This document shows positions 9,551 through 21,221 of a DNA stretch of 64,000 bases, piece after piece. A program made the translations under genes and the position numbers. Under the pieces are notes generated by a model. That model was not told where the DNA came from. It saw only the letters and a list, made by a program, of their open reading frames with translations, and searched no databases. Origin of the DNA: Toxorhynchites rutilus septentrionalis (taxonomy: Eukaryota; Arthropoda; Insecta; Diptera; Culicidae); contig NC_073746.1 of the NCBI RefSeq assembly GCF_029784135.1, forward strand, positions 113,892,035 to 113,956,034. Direction: 5' to 3'. Each line of letters opens with the position of its first letter. Positions within the stretch are counted from its first letter, which is position 1.

Positions 9551-11056
9551 CAGCCTTGGTATTAGTAGATTAAATATCTATTAAAAAATATAAAAAATAT
9601 AAATATGAAATATGAATATGAAATCATTACCTTTTTTTGACATAAGACTAAGTTTTCAGTAATGGTACCAAATTAGAAAACGGGTCACGATTTTTTTTAA
9701 TTTGTATAGTATTTTTTATTGACCCGAAAACTTGTTCCAGCAGCTCGGAACTGCTTCGAAAGCAAACTATTAAAATCAAAAAACATCTACGAATGTGAAA
9801 TACTGTGCTCGTTCTGATCAACTTCAGTTTCTATTCTGCTACTGTGTTGAACAATTTATTCGCCACAGATTGTCTACATAATATGCAAGAAGCATGCAAA
9901 GTGTAGAGCAGCAGTTGAGAAATATTATTCAATATTATTTATTAAATTTCATACCATGGAGATTGTACGAATTGTTCAAATCTATAATTGCCTCGAGTCA
10001 CGCAGTGTGTAGTACGAGACGAATGTCGCGAGGCAAGAATTAATCATGAACCAATCATCTTCATCTGCGTCCACAAAACAACGCAAACTCATCGGCCTTT
10101 GCAGAAACTAACAAAAGTTATTTTAGATGTTTCGATGCATTCTAAAAATCTATTAATTTTTGACTGAAGAGAGCTTCTGTGATTCTAGGAGTGTGTTTGG
10201 ATTTATTGGCGTAATGATGATGTTTTGAATTATAGAGGCTTTAAGCTTTCTCAGTTCATTCGCGTCTAGCACTGCAAAAGACATGATTTTAGGGGTGCAG
10301 AATGAACCGAATTTATACTATATGAAATAAATTAGATAAATATGATTTCTAACGGGGGGTGGGGTGCAAATAGACTCTTCTGCCCCGGGTGCGATGCAGA
10401 CCCTTTCCTGGGTGCAAATGTTTTTACTTTTCTGGCGCAGAGGGGGTGCAAATCAACTCTTCCGCCCCGGGTGCAAATGTTTCAGTGGCGTCGACTGGTC
10501 CCGGGTTAAAAGTTACGTAAGACATTTTTCAGCGTCTGAAGGTGAAAATTTGTTTCGATACAATTGCTTTCGTCTTCGTTGCCACCACACAATAAATTGA
10601 GTTCGGATTTTCTGTTGCCGTTCTGCGTCTTTTGAAATGCTTAGTTTTGCTAAGAGACACTGAAAATTTACTTAGATATTGGATAAGTTCAATATTTCTG
10701 TATATGTGCTCTAGACAGCGAACAATTAATAGTACACGTTAATGCTTAGGATAAATTTGACAATTGACCTAAATTGCTTCGCGAAACGTTCACGATCCTC
10801 ACTCAGTACAAGTATTCATTTATCGGCCCTTGCCATTGCTTCCAAATATTTGTATTAAATTCCAAAATATTTGTTTTAGGTTGAATTTTTATTAAATTTG
10901 GTCATCGTTTGCTCTCGCCGATAATTTGCTTAGTTCTATATTAACAATGCGGTCGTGTCTTGGACATCACCCTACTTTCTTTATTTTTTTGCGGCCCGCG
11001 ACACCATGACCAACATGTGTTTGTGGCCCTCATAAAACAAAGGTTGAGTACCGCTG
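9551..11056 (+). mobile_element. hAT-like shell with an X core, copy b
   Basis: The right end GGTTGAGTACCGCTG (11042-11056) is a typical hAT terminus (reverse complement CAGCGGTACTCAACC) and is preceded by GCGGCCCGCGACACC, shared with the element ending at 13988. The left end is uncertain: CAGCCTTGG at 9551 is preceded by AACTAGAC, which matches the right flank ACCTAGAG at 6 of 8 positions. The core 9640-10975 is family X. Confidence 0.5.
9640..10975 (+). repeat. Family X copy in composite b
   Basis: The left end reads GACATAAGACTAAG then GGTACCAAATTAGAAAAC, matching the X left end at 34487 (GACGTAGAACTACG, GGTGCCAAATCAGAAAAC). The right end is AACAATGCGGTCGTGTC then TTGGACA at about 10943-10967. 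At 1.3 kb this is one of the longest X copies in the window. The 10640-10975 part also aligns with 13600-13915. Confidence 0.65.
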
Positions 11057-11287
11057 ACCTAGAGTTTTAGACACGATTGCACATTTTCGCTGTAAAGTGT
11101 CTCTAATAAAAAAAATATTATGTTTTTTTGTGGTAAGATTAAAAGTTATTAGAATAAAACCTATCGTATTCGTATTTCAGTAATTGTCAGTGTATTAAAC
11201 TCGATCGTACATCTTAAGCAGAGGAGTAAGTACTTCAAACTCTTGAGGAATTGGTCGAGTCACATTATTAGAAATATATTGTCAATG
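11057..11287. other. Spacer between the two hAT-like composites
   Basis: A+T-rich DNA without open frames or recognisable motifs. Confidence 0.4.
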
Positions 11288-11295
11288 GTCTAGAA

Positions 11296-13988
11296 CAGTT
11301 ATACTCAACCGTCTGCCCTTGCTATGCTCTTTATTGCGATTCTCTAATTCGTAAATTGTTTAAATTACAGAAAATTGGGAGCATTCCTATTTTTCTATAT
11401 ATTTGTTCTGCTCATTTGTGTGCTCACATATCCGTATTTTCAACAACGAGCAACTAATATATCAGCAAGGCACATTAATTACATGCCCCTGTGAATCCGA
11501 CGCGCGTGGATCGCTCGATCGAAACGAAAATGCAGCGTTCGTTCGGTGGACGATGTCGATAGAGAAAACACTGAAATTGAGGCTCCGCCCGTATTCAATT
11601 TATTAAGTATAAACCATCCGTTCGCGAATTCAGATCACAGCATTCACGATTCATCAGTCATCCAGCTAGCGATCAGACGGCAGCGAGGTTTTTCAAATGG
11701 CCATTAAGATAGCTGGGAGTTTAGGTTAGTGTTTTGAATTGGTCTTTTTCAGGGCTAGAAAGTACTGGGAAAAGTACTGAGAAAATTTTGAAACCTCTAT
11801 ATTTCGAATAATCATCATCGTTCAAGACACACTCTTGCACCAGCTACCTGATTGTAGTCATTTCAATGCTGATGTCACACATAGCGGCTTTGCTCGATAC
11901 TAAGAAGGAATGGAAGATAGATATCGCACTCAGTGGTGCAATCCAGCACACTGCGTCGATTTCCATGCCGTCTAGCGAACAGTGCTCGTATATTTTTGTA
12001 TCTGTCTAGAACAGGTGTCTAAGTCCATGTTCAAATATTCGAAAAAGGAGAGCGTTTGGGGTACAATGTTTTAAGCGTTAAAACCTTATTGTTAGCTGAA
12101 CGAAATGATATGACAATCAGTTCATTCGAAAGATGAAAGTTCTATGAGTGATGTTTGTTACTTATTGACTCAAAAACTTGTTTCAATAGCTTTAAAATCC
12201 TTTCGAAAGCAAACTATTGAAATCATAGATATCTGTAAATATGAGTACCTGCTTTAAAGTTCATCTCAGTCAAGATTGCAAGATTGTTTCCTTTGAATTT
12301 GAAAGCAGACGCTTTCACTTGACAATTGAACTGCCCTATCAAACTATCATTTGAATGGGCAATATGTCTCTTTCAGTTTCACATGTGAAATGACGATCCC
12401 TGCTTTCAATTGAAAGTTTCATTCGATTCCTTTTTTTTAAACTGGGTTTTCTCTGATCGTTTTTACAAAAAAATGGATTATAAAAAGGCATATGAGGCAT
12501 ACATTAGACTTACAACCAATGCCAACAACAGATTACGCCTGCTGGCATACTGCACATCCTTTCACATCGTCATTTTCATTAGTTTCAGTGAATACGATTC
12601 GATCTCTAACGAAATTTTCATACGAAATAAGAATCTTTCATTTTCATTTGACGATATGATAATTTCGCTTCAGTATAAAGAATGAATGAAATGAACGTGA
12701 AATGAAACCAGACTGTACGAAGGTGAAGTGATGTTCTCTTTATCGAGCGTGATAAGAGAGTAGCACTTTTTTCAGCCTGCATGAGTTTGCATGAAATTGA
12801 AAGGCTATAGGCTTATTATTGAGTGAGAATGTATCAATTGAAGTGAAATTGTAAGGCCTGGTCCTGGTCCTGGCCAACCTCAATTTCTATTTGGCTACTG
12901 TGTTGAGCAGACGTGCAAAATGTTCTACCCCATTTTCAGAATATGCACAAAGCGAGCACAGTGCAGAGCTTGCACTGCCAATCATGCATTTTTCTCACGA
13001 GAACAAGAAAGAAGGATAAATCAACCAGCTTCAGCTGTTTCTACAGAACCACCTATTCATTTTCAGGGCCACCAAAACGTAGCTCGTAGAATTATTTGAA
13101 AACTTTCGATGTTTTCTAAAATAATATCCCGAGCAATGAAAAGCGGATTGATGGTTATATTTTTTGCTAGAAGAGAGCTTGTGTGAATTTTAGAATATGT
13201 TCGAAGTTGACGATGACCGTTATGTTTTGAATTTTAGACACTTTAAAATTTCTCAGTTCATTAGTCTCTAGCCATGAAAAAGGCCAATTTTGAAAACTGA
13301 ACTGAACACTACTCTTTGTGGAAGAGCTTTTGGAAAGTCTCGCTGCCGCCTGCCGCTCCCGCTGACTGATTGACTGATAATTTTCATGAATTCAAGCATC
13401 GTTTCCAGGTTAAAAGTGAAGAAGGTATTTTTCAGTGGTGAGAGCTGTGTTGTTCGTTGGTAAACAGAATGTGAAAATTTTCTCCGCAGCGGTTGCTGTC
13501 GCCACTACCACCCCAATACTACCGATTCAGTTCGGATTTTCTGTTACCGTTCTGCGTGTTCTTTGGTGCGTAGGTTTCGCAAGCATCAAAGATGTATTAT
13601 ACTGTAAGAGATTTTAGGAAACTATTTGAATATTCAATAAGTTCAGCGTTCCCATGTTGCTCTAGACAGCGAGCAATAAACAATACAGATTAATGTTGAG
13701 AGTATAGTACTATCTGCTTGAATTGGCGTTTTCTTCCTTCACGAAGTGTTCACGACCCTTACTTAGTGAAAGCATTCAATCATCGGTTCTTGTCAACGCT
13801 ACCAAAGGTTTTTTCCAAACAATTTCATTCCAACGTTTCTATAATGTTTGTTCTCACCGGCAATAATTTCGTTGTCCTACGTTAAAAATGCCGTATTGTT
13901 TTGGACACTACCCTGCTTTTTTGCGGCCCGCGACACTATAATTAACGCGGGTTTGTGGCCCCTACGAAAAAAATATTCAGTGCCGCTG
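11296..13988 (+). mobile_element. hAT-like composite c with 8-bp target duplication
   Basis: The element begins CAGTTATACTCAACC and ends with the reverse complement of CAGCGGCACTGAAT. It is flanked by identical 8-mers GTCTAGAA (11288-11295 and 13989-13996), the target length typical of hAT transposons. It has no transposase frame. Much of its interior aligns, in the same order, with 9640-11056 (for example GAAAGCAAACTATT, GCTACTGTGTTGA, AGAGAGCTT, TCTCAGTTCATT and GCGGCCCGCGACAC), so composites b and c are diverged copies. Confidence 0.7.
11330..13920 (+). repeat. Family X sequence inside hAT-like composite c
   Basis: TTTGTTCTGCTCATTTGTGT (near 11402-11421) and AACGAGCAACTAAT match X copies near 25330 and 34720. 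The right end AAAATGCCGTATTGTTTTGG is a decayed X end. The left palindrome is missing. The middle (11640-12400) has no counterpart in the shorter X copies. A possible TATA motif GTATAAACC lies near 11607. I do not call the 91-codon frame at 12410-12685 a gene. Confidence 0.5.
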
Positions 13989-13996
13989 GTCTAGAA

Positions 13997-16012
13997 TATA
14001 TCTTAGTGTCTTCGTGGCCTCATATATGCATTTTTATTATCATATACGCATCTACGACAAATATTTCACATGTTCTGCGGAGAAACTTCTTTATCGCATG
14101 CATCCCGGCACATTTTCCCACTGTCGGCTTAAGTGTTTTCTGTTGCCCACTTTATCATTGGTCCTTCATTTCTGTTCCGCTCAATCAACAAAGCTGTAAA
14201 ATCGATCAGGTCGAAGTGAAGCGGTACTCCAGAAAGGGCCTCAGAGTCAGTAAATGCCAAAAAGGAAGAGAAAATGAAACAGAACGTAAAATAAATTCTT
14301 TATCTGAGAATCGTAACATTTATATCACAGTCAGAAAAACATAACACTGATTTGGTGCTAATTCCTGAAGATTGATTTGTACCTTGTAATAAATGTCAAT
14401 CCTCATACCCAATGTCAGCCGTTAAAAGATAATCATAAAAGGAATTTTATCGATTTCCGAAAACAGATATTTGTTACAGAATTCGAAATAATGCGAAAAA
14501 TATTACTATAGTAACGATGAGAAACAACAGTGCGCTCGAACGGCTATACACATTGGTAGGAATGTGTTAATTCCTGTTTGATCGGATCAGTGATTTATCA
14601 AACAACTTGCATCTCGCATCGATATTGGGTAACAACAATAAACAATTAGCTAAAATTAGACTTTTACGCTATGTTCTCAGGGAAATTACTCACTTCTCTA
14701 TCTCTGCATGTGGCATTCACTTCATCCTTCCTCCTCCCAAATGGCCTAGTTCTGATTTATCGCACCGAGCGCTGAAATCTAATTCCAACAGAAACGAAAC
14801 CGGAAAGTGAAGGCGTTGTGCGCTATGTTAACGCAGCTCTAATCATTTTGACCGTCCTACATTGTTATTTTTATATCAAATTCCAGAGAATGTAATTACC
14901 CGCTGGAGTAAGAACTTTCAATTTCCATCTGCCTTCACCAGGGTGAGATGGTCGATGTTTGGTTTACAAGTTTTGTGGTTTGCGTACAGCCAAATCAGAA
15001 ATCTGGCCCGAAAGAAGTGATTATTTTGGCAATCGGCTTCCGTCTCCCACGAGTTCATTAACGAAGAACAAGAGTCTCAGGTTCCATCCATAGTCAGAAA
15101 TACGCGCGCGCGCTCGACCTAGCGACTTCTTTCCAAATTTCAACCCACGACAACCGGCTTCATTCATAAACATATTGTACCCCCCCCATAAAATCAATCC
15201 TTCGCAGATGACTGCTTCGCGGATCTTGATATGATGAACGGATGATGGTAGTTGGTGCCATTTCGAAGAAAGGAGTTTTTGTGCTAATGTGCTTGTTTGA
15301 ATGTTCGAAACCAGTGTAAGATAAACAGGCCAGACTTCCTACTTCTTGAGCCCATTAGATTCTTCGAATGAGGCGGAATGTACCCAGTGTTCTGCATACC
15401 GAGGCATTTCTCGCTCCCGTTTAGTTTATTAACCCAGACATCCAACGATTATATCTTGGATTGTCATTACGTAATCTATTAAGTAATATGGTTTCTTCCA
15501 GCCCGCCAGATGGCGGACACAGTGGAGCATTCGCATTCTACAATTAACCGCAATGTTATTACTGTAAAAAGACAGACGATGACTGATTAGATCTGAAAAT
15601 CTTTCATATTGATGAGTGTCGTTTAAGAGTGGTTGCTGTGCGACTTCATCACAATATGGTTATTCTTAACTCTTCGTTGTTGCAATTTTTTGCTCACAAA
15701 CGTTTCACTTTTTGTTACAGCTATGAATATCGGAATGTTATACATCCATTTGTCTATTTGAAACTTTAAGTCTTTTCCATTTCAAAATATAAACCGTTTA
15801 ACAACGTGTTATTCAAATTTTCCAAAAGTGATAATTCTGCTAAGATAGTGATAGTTTTGGCTTTACATTGTGAACGTTTTTCAATTCTTGAATTTTTCTA
15901 GAATTCTCTCGAACTTTTTCCTGTGATGCGACTTAAGAGATCGCGTTTATACGAAACTCTTGAAAGGCAAACATCCGACAACTCTTGGTCAAGATATCTG
16001 TTGAAGTGTGCT
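13997..16012. other. Unassigned A+T-rich region
   Basis: The longest open frame is 129 codons (13955-14344, running out of the preceding element) and resembles no family I know. A short alternating GC run (CGCGCGCGCG, about 15103-15112) and a C-run at 15181-15187 are the only compositional marks. Confidence 0.35.
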
Positions 16013-16375
16013 TGTACGAGGGTCGTTTGAAAAGTTGATGCGAGAATAAAGACTATCAAATTGTTTGGGGTTAACCTTTTTTTCCAACATAGTCTCCTTT
16101 TTTACACTTTGTCCAAGGCTGATATAGATTGTTGATTCCTTTTGAATAATAAGATTTGTCCAAGACTGATAAATAGCATTCGTTTCTACAATAATCTCCT
16201 CATTCGAATACAGTATTCATTTCGACAGCCATTTCTTCAAATTGGGGAACAAATAATAGTCCGAGTGAGCCAAGTCTAGAAAATAGGGGCAATGTGAAAT
16301 GAGATGGAATCTTATTCTCATTAATTTAGCGACGTCAACTGCTGAGGCGTGATTTGGTGAATTTGGTGTGTACTC
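16013..16375 (-). pseudogene. Mariner transposase C-terminal remnant with terminal repeat
   Basis: The minus-strand translation gives PYFLDLAHSDYYLFPNLKKW then SNEEIIVETNAIY, the mariner block around the third catalytic aspartate (family form Y-S-P-D-L-A-P-S-D-Y-Y-L-F-P-N-L-K-K-W-L). Further on it reads TIYISLGQSV where relatives have R-W-T-K-C-I-S-L-x-G. The element end TACGAGGGTCGTTTGAAAAG at 16016-16035 is its 3' terminal repeat. In-frame stops are present and the N-terminal two thirds are missing. Confidence 0.7.
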
Positions 16376-17075
16376 TACCAAGAAATGCTACTAACTAAAC
16401 ATAACCTCTAGACGCGCCTAAAGTGCCATCTCTCTGATATGCACGGACTTTCGAACGAATCTTGCATTTATCAAGGCAACACATAACTCAATAAGTTCAT
16501 GGGAGAACAAAAAGACGGCCCTATCATTGGCGAAACTATCCAATTCTAAGGACCTTTTGATCACTAAGCGTTCAAGAATATTCTCCCAGCTTCATTCTTC
16601 GTATCGGGGATCGAGACCTTAAACCTACGGTTTAATTTATAACGACGCGGATCATTTCATTTTACCCTCCACTAAGTGTTCGTACATGCCGAATTCGGAG
16701 CCTAATGGCATGCAGAATGTGATATAGGACGAGTAAGGCCCGATTAAATCACTTTGGCCCAACCTCACCACAAGCTTTAGTTAGTTTGACTCCGAACTAG
16801 GTAGCTACACTCGGAGCTAATTTATCTAATTTAACTAATTTATCAAACAACCAGTTGATAAATTCAGAGTTCTGTTCGCAACCAAACAGCGTTCTAGCAC
16901 AATTTGCCTCTAATAAATAAGTCGTATTCCTCCAGAACAAAGAAATGACAGTAGCGATGAAATATTTACAAAAAAAAATGAAATTGGGTTGAACAACGAT
17001 TGGGGTCTAAAATACGACAATGCACTCTCTAATAAGTCGTTCTCAGCGATGTGTGGTTCTTGTTCAATGAGGCAA
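16376..17075. other. Unassigned region
   Basis: No open frame of note and no repeat end recognised. Confidence 0.35.
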
Positions 17076-17180
17076 GAAAGTTGAAACTAACCTATAGCCT
17101 CGACCTGGCTTCTAGCGACTTTTTTGAGTCCCTTATGCATGAAGTTTTCTTGGGAGACTTTTGAGAATGTGGAAATCCGA
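17076..17180 (+). pseudogene. Possible mariner transposase scrap
   Basis: One frame reads TYSLDLASSDFFESLMHEVF, which is compatible with the mariner motif Y-S-P-D-L-A-P-S-D-F-F. It is too short for a firm call. Confidence 0.35.
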
Positions 17181-17239
17181 TAACAGCAAACATGTTTAGT
17201 GAATGCACTTTATATAATTCAATATTGAACGTACAAGTA

Positions 17240-17475
17240 AGTTTTAATCCCCAGCCCCCAGTCGTACCGACTTCGGCGCCCTTATATGCGTCTATCTTCC
17301 TCATCAGATTCTTCTTTGTATCGAAGAAGTGTACGGAATACGAGTCTTCATTGATAGAAAGCGGTTTGAGCAGCTCGTAGATCTACTTCACCGTCTTCCC
17401 GCACTTAAATAGTGTGACAGTTACCACACGCTTCTCGTACAGATCGTACTTCACCGTTGCTAAGAAACCGAACAA
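17240..17475 (-). pseudogene. Tc1/mariner-superfamily (ITm) transposase N-terminal remnant
   Basis: Minus-strand frames read KRVVTVTLFKCGKTVK, IYELLKPLSIN and, after a frame change, FRTLLRYKEESDEEDRR. This is the N-terminal helix-turn-helix region of a mosquito ITm transposase (family form: L-F-x-x-G-K-T-V-K-E-I-Y-E-L-L, then V-Y-R-T-I-x-R-Y). Stops and frameshifts break it. Confidence 0.55.
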
Positions 17476-17609
17476 ATACTGATGGGACCATGCCATATGG
17501 AGGTAGTGAAGTAGGGACATCACACTACACGACAGCAGTGTTACCCCGTTTCTTGTTTCAAATTCCTCTGCTCACAGCACTCGTGATTTTCCGACAGAAC
17601 TTATACTAC

Positions 17610-17775
17610 GAGGGTCGTTCAAAAAATAAGTTTCAGTGCCTCAGAAATTGCGGAAAAATAAAGTTAGGACAAAAAACAAGGTGATTTTCGTTATCTACGT
17701 TTTATTTTCTATTTTTCCACATAATCACCGTAACGTTCGAGGCATTTTTCATAGTGTGGCACGAGTTTTTCTATT
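17610..17775 (-). pseudogene. Mariner 3' end and transposase C-terminus remnant
   Basis: The terminal motif TACGAGGGTCGTTCAAAAA (17608-17626) is followed on the minus strand by the last codons of a transposase, CHTMKNASNVTVIMWKNRK, a frame-damaged form of P-H-Y-E-K-C-L-x-R-x-G-D-Y-V-E-K. Only about 160 bp survive. Confidence 0.6.
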
Positions 17776-17889
17776 CCGAGCGCGAAGTGCGTAGATAATG
17801 TTAATACGGTATCACGATTAAATTGGGTGTTATTTCAGTCATTAAAGAACTTCTATAATACTTTTTAGTTTGTTTCAAAGTAAGAAATC

Positions 17890-18905
17890 CCGAAATATTT
17901 ACAAACAAACTTCAACGCCGTTTGGATTTTGCTTAATCGACCTTAGTGAGACAGTCCATCAAAATCGGCTTGAATGTTAGATATTGTTATGGTAAGTAAG
18001 ATTTCCAAATGAAACAATTGCTCACATTGGTATGTGGATCCAATCAAAGATGCAATGAAAAGAACATGTTTTTTTACAAACAAATCTGAAGTAAAAATTC
18101 AAAAGATCTTGGTTTTTAAATTTGTCAAGCAGCTCTGAATCAAACTGTATTTCACTGAGTTCCATATGCATGGTTTCGGTGGCATGTTTATCATGGAAAA
18201 TGAATAGGGTGGAAAATATTTGGAAAATTCTTTCATGTGCTTTGAAGTCCCTAAATCAGCGAGAAAAATTATTCTTCATCGCCTGAAGTTTGTCAACATT
18301 TTCCATTTTTCCATACTTGGGAAATTCTCCGTGTTAGGAAATGGGTAAAATAAAATTCTCAGCCGGTTTTCCTTACTTTCTATGAACTCTGAAATTTCTT
18401 CACAAACATCAAAGACTCGTAGCACTACTTTTCCTCTACTATGCCGTCGCACTTCAATAAAGTTCGGAATTTCGCTATACTGTGCGTTCACATTTTCAAG
18501 AAAATCTTAGATTTTCAAGAAAATCTTACGCATGATTCAATGCGTAAGATCTGATGTGGTTTACGTTTTGGACGACATCCTTCATAATATTCTAGAATCC
18601 TACATTTTTGATGCAAAGATTCTCCTGATGTATGATGCAATGATACTGCATCGAAGAGGAACATTAGCATTTTCGTGCTTTCATTACATAAAAATTCAAT
18701 ATTAATATGTAATATGGAAATCGGAATTAACATTAAACTTCCAACGAATTCCAGGGACCACATAAGCAACGGATATTCCCTGAACGAATATAGCTAATTG
18801 AATTATACCAGAAATATCTGTACTCACATCCATCACCACTGAATAGAATACAGAGTCAGCAGCATGTTCCTTCAAACTTTCAAACGAACAATTTTTTCTC
18901 CTAAC
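17890..18905 (-). pseudogene. hAT-type transposase pseudogene (FAM200/GTF2IRD2-like group)
   Basis: Read on the minus strand through several frameshifts it gives, in order, FYSVVMDVSTDISGIIQLAI (catalytic-D region, family form L-A-x-D-E-S-T-D-I), CIIHQENLCIKN, VVQNVNHIRSYALNHA, then IEVRRHSRGKVVLRVFDV and EEISEFIESKENR (family form E-V-R-W-L-S-R-G-K-V-L-x-R), and finally ELLDKFKNQDLLNFY and a decayed CEQLF-like block. This order matches the RNase H-like fold and C-terminal dimerisation region of hAT transposases. It is clearly dead. Upstream 18906-19070 may hold more N-terminal sequence. Flanking inverted repeats were not found. Confidence 0.75.
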
Positions 18906-19070
18906 TCATCAAATTTTTCAGTCAAAAAACAAAAAACATTTTTGACGCATGTTTTAACTCAGATAGTCGTTTTTAGTTTCCACTTTGTAAAAAACTAGGG
19001 GATGGTTATATTTGTGTTACAACCACAAGGTTGACGTAAGACAATTGTCGGCTCAGCAATCATTTTTTTG

Positions 19071-19561
19071 AAGTTGCATCTTAAGAATTTTTCTAAAAAA
19101 ATTGATGCTTTCAAAGATTTTTGATCATTTAATTGCATTGAATTTTCAAGTAGGTATATTCATAGTATTCATAGATTTTTGTGGTTTCAATATGAACTCA
19201 CGCTTTCATGCATTCTGTTCTCTCCCAGAAGATACTTGAAAACATTGTGAGTGCGACCAGAATATCACAAAAAGCGTGAAAAAGTCCTTTGAGTGCAAGA
19301 TTGTAAGGAAGTTGAAATAACACGGAAAAAGAAGGAACGAAAACAGAAAATGATTAGCTTGAATACACACGGTTAACAAGAATTACTCGCGAAGTTATCT
19401 TTATTCAGTTGTAAGAATGAATTTTTAACTATATTAGTTATTAGAAATAAAATCATTCTGTGTTGAACTGTAGATGCGTGTAGTACGTTTTCCGAAACTC
19501 TTTTTAAAAACCCTCGTCAGTTAATAACTGGCGCAGTCGTGCGGATCGGATTCAACGCGAG
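19071..19561. other. Unassigned region
   Basis: A+T-rich DNA without recognisable genes. It could contain the missing 5' part of the hAT pseudogene just downstream. Confidence 0.3.
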
Positions 19562-19565
19562 TTAA

Positions 19566-19845
19566 CACGTTAAGCCCCGATTTTTTTCGCTGCGCTTTTC
19601 ATTCGTCGCGCATCAAGAGCTTTTGCACAATATCAGTGTCGGTCCCAGTTCCCAAAGATATTATTGTATAAATAGAAAATAGTCAGCAATTCGACTAGAA
19701 AGTAGTCACATTTTGTGAAACCTCCGAAAACAACCCGTATGTATTTTTATTTTATTATTTTGTAACTGTCAGTCCCAGTCAGTGAACAATTTCCTATCAA
19801 AAAGGTCAACGTCGGCCCATAGGGACCGACGCTGGGCTCAACGTG
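19566..19845. mobile_element. piggyBac-like MITE, 280 bp, TTAA-flanked
   Basis: The ends CACGTTAAGCCC and, inverted, CACGTTGAGCCC are directly flanked by TTAA (19562-19565 and 19846-19849), the piggyBac target. There is an inner hairpin GTCGGCCCATAGGGACCGAC near 19811. It has no coding capacity. Confidence 0.7.
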
Positions 19846-19849
19846 TTAA

Positions 19850-20555
19850 TTGGAAAACTCCAAAACAAAAGTGAAACAGAAATCGTCAGTGTTAATCGAA
19901 AAAAAATACCAAAAATTAAAGTGCAATAGAAATCGTGACCGTTAGTCGTGAAATACCAAAAGAAAAGTACAAACGACTTACTGAAAACCATATCGTGATC
20001 AAGAATGCATCCGCTTATCTGAAAACGGATTGCAACCTGTCAAACAGAAAGCTAATTGGAACGTATTTGATCGGTTTTTCAAATTGTTCCGTGACACTAG
20101 AAAATACCACGTTCAGCAACAGAGCATCATATTTCGAACCACAACAAATGTTCGTACCAATGGAGGGAGTAAAATTACCCAATCCGATTTCGAACCACCT
20201 CAAATCACCATAAAGAAACTCCATCAATTACATATAAACAACCGAAAAAATCTCCTAGAGCTAGAGAGAACTAACACCATACAAACCTACACGAGCGTAG
20301 GCTTTTCATCTTTAAGTATCTTTTCAGTAGTTGTGGTCGTAACTTATCTCATAACCATGAATGCCAATTGGGAACCTGCACATCTTTGCTGTCGACAGAA
20401 AAACTGATGTCTCCTCGCTAGTTGGTGTAAGACTGTGATTTGAAATCATGAATGGATTATTTATTCCCAATAAGTTGAGAGCGGATGGAGCATAAATTAC
20501 AATATTTCCTCCTTTCGTTGATCAGTGTATTAAAATATCGAGTGTCGTTCTAAAT
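19850..20555. other. Unassigned region
   Basis: Overlapping frames of 70-125 codons at 19935-20407 do not resemble any family, and their composition matches the background. Confidence 0.3.
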
Positions 20556-20559
20556 AAAG

Positions 20560-21115
20560 AACATTTGAGGTGTTCGCTAATTTTGTTTTATCATTTGATG
20601 AAAGAGCGGTAGAACCATATCGTTTGCTTGTTATATCGTTTTTTCGAGAATCCTTAGTGCAAAAAATCATGGCAAAACCGATCCATCCACTGCAAAGCCA
20701 AATCGTTTGGACCGAAGGACGATGCTCTGTGTGTGCTACTAGAACCGGGTGAAACGGTGAATACAGAATGCTACCGACAACAAATGATACATTTAAACTT
20801 TGCATTGGTGGAAAAATGAATGAGTCCGAACACATGAGGAAATGATATTACAGCAACCCTAAAAACCCTAATCTGGCAAACGTTATCAAACCCGTCCGTA
20901 TTCTCCTAACCTGGCCCCGTCAGATTATCACCTTTTTGCTTCAATGTTACATGCATCCGCACATCAGTAATTCGCCGAAAATTCGCCTACACAAAAAAAG
21001 CTTCATAAGAAAGGAATCCAGCAGCAGTTTGTGCAGAAGTTGATGGTTCGTATCAAGCCCATAGTTCAAATATTTATTCGAGAGGATAAAAAATCTCAAA
21101 ACCTATAGTGAATCT
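20560..21115 (+). pseudogene. Mariner transposase pseudogene (irritans-like)
   Basis: Frames read MAKPIHPLQSQIVWTEGRCS (remnant of K-P-N-I-H-x-x-K-V-x-L-C-I-W-W-D), then a decayed Y-R-Q-Q-L region, then YSPNLAPSDYHLFASMLHAS, a clear mariner block with the third catalytic aspartate, followed by FVQKLMVRIK. Several stops and frameshifts are present and the central part with the second aspartate is missing. The ends are not preserved. Confidence 0.75.
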
Positions 21116-21221
21116 TTAAACTACAATATATACAGAGCGTTTTCCTCTTGTAATTTTTTGTTCCAAATCAGGTGAATTCTGAGCACTGAAAGCGTATCGA
21201 TTCTAAATTGGCAGGGATATA

